Shown one piece after another: positions 1-6,150 of a stretch of DNA of 64,000 nucleotides. The stretch is from assembly GCA_947628505.1 (NCBI GenBank), contig CANRAD010000009.1, positions 1-64,000 on the forward strand, written 5' to 3'. Made by a program: the position numbers and the translations under genes. The notes under the pieces are model-generated. The model was not told where the DNA came from and made no database searches. It saw only the letters and a program-made list of their open reading frames with translations. The DNA comes from an uncultured Clostridia bacterium (GTDB lineage: Bacteria; Bacillota; Clostridia; Christensenellales; Borkfalkiaceae). How positions within the stretch are numbered: position 1 is the first letter of the stretch; the number at the start of each line of letters is the position of its first letter.

Positions 1-131
1 TTTCTCAAAACAGCGCAGTGCGCTGTTTTGCCGCGCGAGATGAGCTTGCGCATTCGCAAGGCGCAAGCGGTGCCCGAGACGGTTGTTATTCTCTGCAACC
101 GCCGAGAAAGGTCGTTGCCGGATTTCAAAAA
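1..131. other. Gene-free, hairpin-rich stretch at the window edge
   Basis: No convincing gene. Positions 6-30 form a near-perfect inverted repeat with 12-base arms around one base. Further hairpins have arms 44-51/61-68 (GCTTGCGC/GCGCAAGC) and 80-85/96-101 (CGGTTG/CAACCG). The 73-residue open frame starting at 28 runs through these hairpins and through the terminator behind them, has no ribosome binding site and resembles no family. This may be the end of a structured repeat or RNA lying mostly outside the window. Confidence 0.4.
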
Positions 132-168
132 TAAAGCAGTCCACATTGAGTGGACTGCTTTATTTTTT
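132..168. terminator. Intrinsic terminator
   Basis: A 13-bp stem (132-144 with 150-162, core AAGCAGTCCAC) with a 5-base loop is followed by a T run at 163-168 and preceded by an A run. It could therefore act in both directions: for whatever lies left of the window and for the minus-strand regulator ending at 267. Confidence 0.8.
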
Positions 169-266
169 GTATATGCAGAGTATATATTTCAAGATTTATA
201 TAACCCAAGGCAAATCTGCATAAAATTTTCAATATGTATTTCGGATTAAGTTAAAATCATATGCCG

Positions 267-467
267 TCATGTGAGTAAGCCGTCGAGATTTTCGTTAAAA
301 ATTTCACACAATTTGGCGAGAGTTTTAAAATCCGGCTCGCAAATTCTTTTTTCCCATGCGCTGACCGTCCGTTGGTCAACTCCTATAAGTTTTGCCAAAT
401 CCTTTTGTGTTAAGTTGTGTTGCATACGCAGAATTTTTAAATTTTCCGAAAATTTAATTTCAATCAT
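267..467 (-). CDS. Small XRE-family HTH regulator
   Basis: A 66-residue protein that is almost entirely one helix-turn-helix domain of the Cro/C1 (XRE) type. The pattern LKILRMQHNLTQKDLAKLIG, then VDQRTVSAWEKR with a conserved tryptophan-glutamate, then EPDFKTLAKLCEIF is typical. The frame could extend upstream to an ATG at 515, but that would place the palindromes at 482-525 inside the gene, so I choose the ATG at 467. No clear Shine-Dalgarno precedes it. It is divergent from the CFI-box gene at 563. The two palindromes between them are its probable binding sites, so it likely represses both that gene and itself. Fold call is secure; target is inferred. Confidence 0.85.
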   Translation of the reverse strand: MIEIKFSENLKILRMQHNLTQKDLAKLIGVDQRTVSAWEKRICEPDFKTLAKLCEIFNENLDGLLT

Positions 468-481
468 CAATATATATTTTG

Positions 482-526
482 ACCAAAAATATTGGTAGAA
501 TGCTTGACGTACCAAAAAAATTGGTA
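482..526. promoter_or_regulatory. Two tandem operator palindromes (ACCAA-N5-TTGGT)
   Basis: Two copies of ACCAA-N5-TTGGT, at 482-496 and 511-525, have centres 29 bp apart. The second, extended to TACCAAAAAAATTGGTA at 510-526, is exactly the 17-bp spacer of the promoter of the 563 gene. The first lies just upstream of the divergent regulator. This is what a dimeric XRE repressor with autoregulation would need; binding itself is inferred. Confidence 0.7.
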
Positions 527-532
527 TATAAT
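504..532 (+). promoter_or_regulatory. Sigma-A promoter of the CFI-box gene
   Basis: TTGACG (504-509), a 17-bp spacer and TATAAT (527-532) lie 30 bases before the ATG at 563. The spacer is itself a palindrome. Confidence 0.85.
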
Positions 533-562
533 TTTTTCAATAAAAACTAAGGAGAATTATAT

Positions 563-1018
563 ATGCCTACATGTCAAAAATGTGCGTATTTTCATACGAC
601 AGACAATGTTGTTTTTAACAAATATTATTGCGAACTGTTTAAGAGATATGTGAGGAAGGATGATTCTTGCTCTTCTTTTGTTGCACGGCCTTCGGGTGGA
701 CGTGGTTGCTTTTTAACCTCGGCTTGCGTTGAATATCTCGGTAAAGCGGACGACTGCGAGGAGCTGACCGTGTTGCGTGTTTTCCGGGACAGTTATATGC
801 GCAAAACCGAAGAGGGCAAAGCACTTGTCAAGGAATATTACGAAGTAGCGCCCAAAATAGTTGAGGCGATAGACGCCTCTCCCGACAGAGATAAATATTA
901 CAAATATATAAATCAAGTGGTCAACCATTGCGTTACTTTGATAGGAGAAAAGAAGTACGAGGAAACGCAACAAGAATATGTAAATATGGTGCAAAAACTC
1001 AAACACAAGTTGCTTTAA
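563..1018 (+). CDS. CFI-box-CTERM domain protein
   Basis: 151 residues. Residues 48-105 match the small cysteine-containing module known as CFI-box-CTERM: GCFLTSACVEYLG, then LTVLRVFRDSYM, then GKALVKEYYEVAPKIVEAI. This module is usually found at the end of bacterial proteins of unknown role. The N-terminal part carries C4, C7, C23 and C36 in a pattern (CQKCAYF...YCELF...DSCSSF) suggesting a small metal-binding knuckle. AAGGAG at 549-554 fixes the start. It is probably controlled by the divergent XRE regulator through the operator inside its promoter. Biochemical function unknown; no signal peptide or membrane segment is visible. Confidence 0.75.
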   Translation: MPTCQKCAYFHTTDNVVFNKYYCELFKRYVRKDDSCSSFVARPSGGRGCFLTSACVEYLGKADDCEELTVLRVFRDSYMRKTEEGKALVKEYYEVAPKIVEAIDASPDRDKYYKYINQVVNHCVTLIGEKKYEETQQEYVNMVQKLKHKLL

Positions 1019-1044
1019 GTGTAATTGATTAAAATTGTTATCTG

Positions 1045-1079
1045 AACCCCCGGGCGTTATTTTGTAACGCCCGGGGGTT
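1045..1079 (+). terminator. GC-rich terminator-like hairpin
   Basis: A perfect 15-bp stem (1045-1059 with 1065-1079, core CCCCCGGGCG) with a 5-base loop lies 26 bases past the stop of the CFI-box gene. The T tract behind it is weak (AACTTTC). Confidence 0.65.
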
Positions 1080-1290
1080 AACTTTCAACGCCGCAAAAGC
1101 TCGCCCCTATGTTGGGTAAGTTCCGCGCCGCCAACGCTCGTCTCATACCGCCGCAAGCCGCAAGAAATACTTTGTCCGCGCGGTGGGCTTTATCACAATG
1201 CTGTTCAGCGCGGAAGCGAACGCTGTTGCCGCCCGAAACTTTGCGCGGTTGACAAAAGGCGCAAGCAAGTTTTAAATGGTATAAATCACT
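1080..1290. other. Gene-free stretch, possible gene remnant
   Basis: No gene can be supported here. The tail (about 1205-1275) reads open in one plus frame, ends at a stop at 1273-1275 and has coding-like base composition. It has no ribosome binding site or recognisable family and stops shortly upstream at 1113. It may be the decayed end of a gene or a dispersed repeat. Confidence 0.3.
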
Positions 1291-1313
1291 TTAAAAGGGG
1301 CAAAAATTGCAAT

Positions 1314-2288
1314 ATGTGTACAGCATTGGATTTTAAAAACGGCGCGCATTATTTCGGGCGCAATCTCGATATGGAATTCAGTTACGGCGAAAGCGTGGCA
1401 ATAACTCCGCGAAATTTTCCTTTCGAGTTTTACGGCGGAGAACGCTCCGCAAACCACTATGCCATGATAGGCGCGGCCACGGTAATGGACGGCTATCCCC
1501 TTTATTTCGACGCCGTCAACGAAAAGGGAGTTTGCGCCGCCGCGCTCAATTTCCCTTTTTGCGCGCATTATTTCGCCCCTCGCAACGACGGCAAGGACAT
1601 CGCGCCACACGAGCTCATTCCGCGCGTCCTGAGCGTTGCCGAAAGCGTTGAGGACGTCGAAAAGCTCCTCGACGGCGCACGCGTCGCCGACGTAAATTTT
1701 CGCCCGGACGTCAAAAATACGCCGTTGCATTGGATATTTGCCGACGGCAAGCGCTGTATAGTCGTGGAAAGCGTTGAAGAGGGCTTGAAAATATACGACA
1801 ACCCGCCGGGAATACTCACAAACAGTCCGCAATTCCCGGAACAGCTGTTCAAGCTCAACGATTATCAATATCTTACGTGCGAACCCATTGAAAACACCTT
1901 TTCGCCGCGCTTGAAACTGCTCGGTTACAGCCGCGGAATGGGCGCAATGGGGCTTCCGGGAGACCTCTCGTCCTCGTCGCGCTTTGTACGCGCCGCGTTC
2001 GTAAAGGAAAATTCGGTTTGCGGCTCCGAGCCGAGAGAGGCAATGGCGCAGTTTTTCCGTATCCTCGGCTCCGTAAGCCAACAGAAAGGCTGTGTGCACC
2101 TCGGTGAGGGCAAGTACGAATTTACCGTCTACACGAGCTGTTGCGACGTCGAGGGCGGCGTATATTACTATACGACGTATTCCGGAACATGCCTTTCGGC
2201 CGTGGACATGCACAGAGAGGACTTGAACTCCTCGCGCGTTATCGCCTATCCCATGGAAGTTACCAATAACGTAGTATTCGTAAATTGA
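1314..2288 (+). CDS. Choloylglycine hydrolase family protein (bile salt hydrolase type)
   Basis: 324 residues, the family's usual length. This N-terminal-nucleophile hydrolase family cleaves amide bonds of conjugated bile acids or penicillin V. The signature residues are present: Cys2 directly after the initiator Met (exposed as nucleophile when Met is removed), Arg16 and Asp19 in GRNLD, Asn79 in ALNFP, Asn170 in ILTNSPQF, and Arg223 in GLPGDLSSSSRFVRA. The last motif is characteristic of bile salt hydrolases, so deconjugation of bile salts is the best guess. Substrate preference (glyco/tauro, or penicillin V) cannot be read from sequence alone. No signal peptide; cytoplasmic. A weak GGGG lies 13 bases before the ATG. 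It is monocistronic and supports a vertebrate gut habitat. Confidence 0.9.
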   Translation: MCTALDFKNGAHYFGRNLDMEFSYGESVAITPRNFPFEFYGGERSANHYAMIGAATVMDGYPLYFDAVNEKGVCAAALNFPFCAHYFAPRNDGKDIAPHELIPRVLSVAESVEDVEKLLDGARVADVNFRPDVKNTPLHWIFADGKRCIVVESVEEGLKIYDNPPGILTNSPQFPEQLFKLNDYQYLTCEPIENTFSPRLKLLGYSRGMGAMGLPGDLSSSSRFVRAAFVKENSVCGSEPREAMAQFFRILGSVSQQKGCVHLGEGKYEFTVYTSCCDVEGGVYYYTTYSGTCLSAVDMHREDLNSSRVIAYPMEVTNNVVFVN

Positions 2289-2317
2289 CGCGGTTTTTGT
2301 AAATTTTTTCCTTACTA

Positions 2318-2346
2318 TTGCAAAATACGGCGATAAGTGATATAAT
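2318..2346 (+). promoter_or_regulatory. Sigma-A promoter with extended -10
   Basis: TTGCAA (2318-2323), 17-bp spacer, TATAAT (2341-2346) preceded by TGA; GAGGGG and the ATG of the 2380 gene follow. Confidence 0.75.
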
Positions 2347-2379
2347 TTATCGCGTACAATACGATGAGGGGAAAAATTT

Positions 2380-3144
2380 ATGGAAGACGACGAGGAATAT
2401 TCGTATAAGAGCTATTCCGCCGAATCCAAAGAGGAACTGAGCGGCAACGTTGCCGCCTTCAAGGATAACGAGGAAGTGTTCTCTTATGCCGCCTATGCGG
2501 ACGCCTCGACGGTGGAAGAGGAGCACACAAACAGCTACGGCGATTTCATAATCGAGGAGTTTTCCGCCGAGACGAACGTATCCAGGATAACCAAGATAAC
2601 CAAACTCCCGCAGAACGCGGTAACGTATGCGTTTGCGATAATCTATTTTATCGTCGGAATTCTGTGCATAACGATGACGCATCGCATAACGGAAGTGTTG
2701 CCGTATGTCGTGGGCGGAATGATGGTGATAATAGGCTTTGTGCGCTTTATTCTCGCGCTCTATCAGCACGAATACAGACACCTTAAAACCAACCGCACGG
2801 CCACTTCGCTCATAGTTACGGCGCTCGGGATAATGATAATAATCCAGCACGTTCTTCCGGAAAACGAATCGGCGATAACCTTTATCTCCATTGTATGGGG
2901 AATTTTGGGGCTATTCGAGGGCGCGCACGCGTTCAATCATGCGTTCAAGAGAATAGCAAACTCCGAGCGTTGCGTATATTATCTGATAAAGGGCATAATA
3001 GAGGTTGTGGTTGCGTTTATGTTGCTCTATGATCCGGGCAATCACGATACGCATCAGTTCCACATAATAGTTTTCGGCGCTCAACTGATATTCGACGCCG
3101 TAACCATGATACCTCAGATAAAATCGTTTCTCGCAATGAAATAA
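2380..3144 (+). CDS. DUF308/HdeD-like membrane protein
   Basis: 254 residues: an acidic, tyrosine-rich cytoplasmic-looking N-terminus (about 1-75, many Glu/Asp) followed by six hydrophobic segments between about 80 and 250, arranged in pairs with short turns. Three repeated two-helix units are typical of the HdeD/DUF308 family. In enterobacteria HdeD is linked to acid resistance; the function of Clostridia members is unknown. Start set by GAGGGG 10 bases upstream and by its promoter at 2318-2346. Only 20 bases separate it from the small acidic gene at 3165, so the two are probably one transcript ending at the terminator at 3371. Confidence 0.75.
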   Translation: MEDDEEYSYKSYSAESKEELSGNVAAFKDNEEVFSYAAYADASTVEEEHTNSYGDFIIEEFSAETNVSRITKITKLPQNAVTYAFAIIYFIVGILCITMTHRITEVLPYVVGGMMVIIGFVRFILALYQHEYRHLKTNRTATSLIVTALGIMIIIQHVLPENESAITFISIVWGILGLFEGAHAFNHAFKRIANSERCVYYLIKGIIEVVVAFMLLYDPGNHDTHQFHIIVFGAQLIFDAVTMIPQIKSFLAMK

Positions 3145-3164
3145 AATAAAAGGGGTGATCTGAA

Positions 3165-3371
3165 ATGAAGGCCACCGGCTGGGACCTTATGAAACTTGCG
3201 CAGGCTTTCGATGGCGAGTTTTGTCTTTCGGATTTTTCGCCGGAAGAATTGGACGAGCTTTCGGGGCTGTTGGAAGAGGGCGATACCCCCGAGGATATCC
3301 GCCGAAAATACTTCGAGTTTTACGACGACATAAAGGACAGAACGCTCTCAAAGCACAAGTGGAGCGATTGA
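3165..3371 (+). CDS. Small acidic protein of unknown function
   Basis: 68 residues, strongly acidic in its middle (DFSPEELDELSGLLEEGD) with a C-terminal basic patch (KHKWSD). I do not recognise the family. The pattern ...SPEELDELSGLLEEGDTPEDIRRKYFEFYDDIKD suggests helices and a role in protein contacts. AGGGGTGATCTGAA before the ATG provides a ribosome binding site. It follows the DUF308 gene by 20 bases and is directly followed by a strong terminator, which supports it as the last gene of a two-gene operon. Confidence 0.65.
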   Translation: MKATGWDLMKLAQAFDGEFCLSDFSPEELDELSGLLEEGDTPEDIRRKYFEFYDDIKDRTLSKHKWSD

Positions 3372-3408
3372 AAAAAGCAGACATTTTTGAATGTCTGCTT
3401 TTTTTTGT
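3371..3408. terminator. Bidirectional intrinsic terminator
   Basis: A 14-bp stem (3371-3384 with 3391-3404, core GCAGACAT) is flanked by an A run on the left and a T run on the right. It serves the plus-strand operon ending at 3371 and the minus-strand LRR gene ending at 3432. Confidence 0.9.
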
Positions 3409-3431
3409 TAAATTAAAGGTTTTTATTGGCG

Positions 3432-5132
3432 TTACCGATAATAGTAATCACCGGGTCTGAGATTAACTGCGTTTTGCGCCGGATTACTCACATCGATCCG
3501 ACCATTACTATTACTCTTCCAACCTTCAAGTTCAAGAAATGTTATGCTTTTAAGGCTTGTGCAATCCCAGAACGCATAATTGCCGATAGAAGTTACGCTT
3601 GCGGGTATGGTTATGCTTTCAAGGCTTGTGCACTCATAGAACGCATAATTGCAAATAGATTCAAGTTTAGAATTATTTCCGAAATTCACGCTTTTAAGGC
3701 TTGTGCAATCCCAGAACGCATAATTGCCGATAGAAGTTACGCTTGCTGGTATGGTTATGCTTTCAAGGCTTGTGCACTCATAGAACGCATAATTGCCGAT
3801 AGAAGTTACGCTTGCTGGTATGGTTATGCTTTCAAGGCTTGTGCACTCATAGAACGCATCCTCGCCGATAGAAGTAACGCTTGCGGGTATGGTTATGCTT
3901 TCAAGGCTTGTGCAATAAGCGAACGTGCTCTTGCCGATAGATTCAAGTTTAGAATTATTTCCGAAATTCACGCTTTTAAGACTTGTGCAATAATCGAACG
4001 CTCTCTCGTCGATAGAAGTTACGCTTGCGGGTATGGTTATCGAGGTTATTTTATCATTATAACAAAGAGCGTATCCGAAGATTTCATAGTTTTTGCCGTT
4101 GAATTTATCGGGTAACTGCAATTTGGTTTTATTGCCGTTGTAACCTAACAGATATACTGTTTCGCCGTTCTCATAGAACAAGTAATCTCCCGACTTTTTT
4201 ATTTTGCTTTCATAAGCGGCGTTGTCGTATACGTCCAATAATTCTGACACCCCTCTAAGGGAAATGGTCAAATCTGATAAATTTACAACTTCAACTAATT
4301 TTTTGCAATTATAGAACGCATAATTGTCGATAGAAGTTACGCTTGCGGGTATGGTTATGCTTGTAAGACTTGGGCAATAACCGAACGCGCTCTCGCAGAT
4401 AGTTTCAAGTTTAGAATTATTCCCGAAATTCACGCTTTTAAGGCTTCTGCAATAATAGAACGCCTGCTTACTGATAGAGGTTACGCTGTCGGGTATGGTT
4501 ACGCTTGTAAGACTTGTGCAATAACCGAACGCGCTCTCGCAGATAGTTTCAAGTTTAGAATTATTCCCGAAATTCACGCTTGTAAGTCTTTCACAACCAT
4601 AGAATGCCCACTCGCCGATAGAAGTAACGCTTGCGGGTATGGTTATGCTTTCAAGGCTTGTGCAATAAGCGAACGCATGCTTACTGATAGAAGTTACGCT
4701 TGCTGGTATGGTTATGCTTTTAAGGCTTGTGCACCAGTCGAACGCATACTCGTCGATAGAAGTAAGTTTGCTGTTATTGCCGAAGTTTACGCTTTCAATG
4801 CTTGTGCAATAATAGAACGCCTGCTTACTGATAGAAGTTACGCTTGCTGGTATGGTTATGCTTTTAAGGCTTGTGCACTCATAGAACGCCCACTCGCCGA
4901 TAGAGGTTACGGGTTTGCCGTCTATTTGAGAGGCTATAACGATATCCGTGGCGGTAGCCGTGCCCATTCCCGTGCAAACGTATGAATTCGTTTCGGAATC
5001 ATATTCGTATGCCAACCCTTCGGTGGGCGGATGCGTATTGCCGCCATCCTTTTCGCCGCATGCGGACAGCGCAACGGCACAGCAGACAACTGCGATAACC
5101 GATAAAACAAAAATCAATAATTTTCTTTTCAT
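3432..5132 (-). CDS. BspA-like leucine-rich-repeat lipoprotein
   Basis: 566 residues. A lipoprotein signal peptide (KRKLLIFVLSV...) ends in the lipobox LSAC with Cys25 as lipid anchor, so the protein sits on the outer face of the membrane. From about residue 65 to 540 it consists of LRR_5 (BspA/TpLRR) repeats of about 23 residues such as SITIPASVTSI and CTSLESV, broken by an island at about 300-370. Such surface proteins usually mediate adhesion or glycan/protein contacts. The C-terminal cap (LEGWKSNS...) resembles that of the 11594 LRR gene. Transcription probably starts at 5163-5191 and is controlled by the divergent XRE gene at 5254. The repeat DNA is near-identical between units. Confidence 0.9.
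   Translation of the reverse strand: MKRKLLIFVLSVIAVVCCAVALSACGEKDGGNTHPPTEGLAYEYDSETNSYVCTGMGTATATDIVIASQIDGKPVTSIGEWAFYECTSLKSITIPASVTSISKQAFYYCTSIESVNFGNNSKLTSIDEYAFDWCTSLKSITIPASVTSISKHAFAYCTSLESITIPASVTSIGEWAFYGCERLTSVNFGNNSKLETICESAFGYCTSLTSVTIPDSVTSISKQAFYYCRSLKSVNFGNNSKLETICESAFGYCPSLTSITIPASVTSIDNYAFYNCKKLVEVVNLSDLTISLRGVSELLDVYDNAAYESKIKKSGDYLFYENGETVYLLGYNGNKTKLQLPDKFNGKNYEIFGYALCYNDKITSITIPASVTSIDERAFDYCTSLKSVNFGNNSKLESIGKSTFAYCTSLESITIPASVTSIGEDAFYECTSLESITIPASVTSIGNYAFYECTSLESITIPASVTSIGNYAFWDCTSLKSVNFGNNSKLESICNYAFYECTSLESITIPASVTSIGNYAFWDCTSLKSITFLELEGWKSNSNGRIDVSNPAQNAVNLRPGDYYYR
3540..4910 (-). repeat. Tandem ~69-bp repeats encoding LRR units
   Basis: The DNA coding for the LRR units repeats about every 69 bp with long identical blocks, for example GCTTGCGGGTATGGTTATGC at many positions and GATTCAAGTTTAGAATTATT at 3659 and 3940. 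The high identity suggests recent unit duplication and a likely site of copy-number change. It also creates long artefactual open frames on the plus strand. Confidence 0.85.
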
Positions 5133-5162
5133 CTTTTTCTCCTTGTATTCTTTTGCGGTTAA

Positions 5163-5191
5163 ATTCTAACTCAAATGAGTTAAATTGTCAA
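5163..5191 (-). promoter_or_regulatory. Sigma-A promoter of the 3432 LRR gene
   Basis: Read on the minus strand: TTGACA (5191-5186), 17-bp spacer, TAGAAT (5168-5163), 31 bases before the start at 5132. The spacer is largely occupied by the palindrome at 5167-5182. Confidence 0.85.
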
Positions 5192-5217
5192 GTGTATAGG
5201 GTTAATATTTTAACTCA
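5167..5217. promoter_or_regulatory. Operator palindrome TAACTCA-N2-TGAGTTA plus a half site
   Basis: A 16-bp palindrome with 7-base arms (5167-5173 and 5176-5182) covers most of the LRR promoter spacer and the edge of its -10. A single TAACTCA arm recurs at 5211-5217, close to the probable promoter of the divergent XRE gene. It is the likely target of that regulator. Confidence 0.65.
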
Positions 5218-5253
5218 TTTTGGCTATACAATAAATACATATCGGAGAAAATT

Positions 5254-5550
5254 ATGGATGTATGTAAAAGAATAGACGAGCTACGCAAACAGCGAGGGTG
5301 GTCGATAAACAATTTGGCGATGGAGGCAATGCTGACGCAATCGACCGTGAACAATCTCTTCGTGCGAAAAAGCGAACCGAAACTTTCAACGCTCCGCGCA
5401 ATATGCAATGCGTTCGGCATAACTCTTGCGGAGTTTTTCGAGGAAGAATCTAAGGAACCCGTTTCCGAACGTCTGTTGATGAACGAAATCAAAAAGCTCT
5501 CCGTGGAACAAAAGCGCGCCTTTTACATCATTTTAAAATCCGTTAAATAA
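5254..5550 (+). CDS. XRE-family HTH regulator
   Basis: 98 residues. Residues 5-65 are a Cro/C1-type helix-turn-helix (RIDELRKQRGWSINNLAMEA, then LTQSTVNNLFVRK, then KLSTLRAICNAFGITLAEFF). A short C-terminal tail (KKLSVEQKRAFYIIL) probably aids dimerisation. CGGAG lies 8 bases before the ATG. It is divergent from the LRR lipoprotein at 5132 across a 121-bp region holding the TAACTCA-N2-TGAGTTA palindrome, so it likely represses that gene. An SOS-type or phage role is not suggested by context. Confidence 0.88.
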   Translation: MDVCKRIDELRKQRGWSINNLAMEAMLTQSTVNNLFVRKSEPKLSTLRAICNAFGITLAEFFEEESKEPVSERLLMNEIKKLSVEQKRAFYIILKSVK

Positions 5551-5569
5551 AACAAGTATCGTTAATTGC

Positions 5570-5598
5570 TTTACATTTTTATTTTCGGAAGCTATAAT
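5570..5598 (+). promoter_or_regulatory. Sigma-A promoter of the ileS T-box transcript
   Basis: TTTACA (5570-5575), 17-bp spacer, TATAAT (5593-5598); the T-box leader starts a few bases downstream. Confidence 0.8.
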
Positions 5599-5603
5599 AT
5601 ATC

Positions 5604-5858
5604 CGACAATTCAATTCAGAGGCTATGACAAAGGACAACGCCTTTTTGTCTGTCGCTTTTAAGAGAGCCGCCGGAAGGTGCGAGGCGGCAAGCGGGCATA
5701 AAGGATATCGCCTTTCAGCTTATTTTCCGAACGGCAACTATTAAGAAAATACGGAAGCGCACCGTTAAAGGCGCGGCAAATGTAAGTTTGTTTTGGTGGT
5801 TTACAAGCGTATTTTTATTTTTACGTCCGGGGCAATGCGAAGTGCCGCGGATTTTTTT
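5604..5858 (+). promoter_or_regulatory. T-box leader, isoleucine type
   Basis: An RNA leader that senses uncharged tRNA and switches transcription of ileS. Recognisable T-box landmarks are AAGAGAGCC at 5660, GGTGCGAGG, then GGATATCGCCTTTCAGCT at 5703-5720 with ATC (5707-5709) in the specifier position for Ile, and CGAACGG. The antiterminator region has the bulge sequence TGGT at 5794-5797, which would pair with the tRNA end ACCA, flanked by TGTAA (5781-5785) and TTACA (5801-5805). The core GGTGGTTTACAAGCG departs from the usual GGTGGNACCGCG. The terminator is probably 5827-5858. Class and amino acid are fairly secure; exact helices need modelling. Confidence 0.85.
5827..5858 (+). terminator. 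Probable T-box terminator
   Basis: Stem CCGGGGCA (5827-5834) with TGCCGCGG (5843-5850), one G-G mismatch, then seven T at 5852-5858. It does not obviously overlap the antiterminator strands, so switching may use another pairing. Confidence 0.55.
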
Positions 5859-6137
5859 GCTCACTGGCTCCCGCCAGGCGGATTATACGTGAACCTTTTT
5901 CCGAATACTTTACGTTGCAAGCAGGGTTTCCCTGCGCCGCAATACACAGTTTGCAAACACTTTTGCCTGAGCGAGGGCGTAGCCCGCTGCCCTGCCGAGG
6001 GTTCCCGCTGGGAAACGGCAGAGCGAGGTGAATGCCTGCGATTAAATAATCGAGGGCGCCGAAAATCGCAGGCAGAGGGCGAGAAGCCCTCAAACTCACG
6101 GAAAATTAAAAGCACGGCTTGCTTTTAATTTTCGTGA
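5859..6137 (+). other. Hairpin-rich insert between T-box and ileS
   Basis: About 280 bases with no supported gene but many perfect inverted repeats: 5921-5926/5930-5935 (GCAGGG/CCCTGC), GTTTGCAAAC near 5950, CTGCCG/CGGCAG around 5990-6021, 6033-6042/6065-6074 (TGCCTGCGAT/ATCGCAGGCA), 6075-6080/6086-6091 (GAGGGC/GCCCTC), and a long AU-rich stem 6097-6114/6120-6136 ending three bases before the ileS ribosome binding site. T-box leaders normally end at their terminator, so this looks like an inserted structured repeat or a second leader element. The 111-residue frame across it is not credible as a protein. Confidence 0.5.
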
Positions 6138-6150
6138 ACAAGGAGGTACT

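Noticed and set aside
28..249. 73-residue frame at the left edge
   Set aside because: It reads through a strong terminator and hairpins and has no ribosome site.
3426..4115. 229-residue plus-strand frame opposite the LRR gene (and 4677-4985)
   Set aside because: It is the antisense shadow of the repeated LRR coding units, with the same periodicity, no ribosome site and no promoter.
3540..4910. CRISPR-like array
   Set aside because: Repeats are adjacent 69-bp coding units without unique spacers and translate as LRRs.
5793..6128. 111-residue frame between the T-box and ileS
   Set aside because: It begins in the antiterminator, crosses a terminator and several hairpins, and has Cys/Arg-rich composition unlike a protein.
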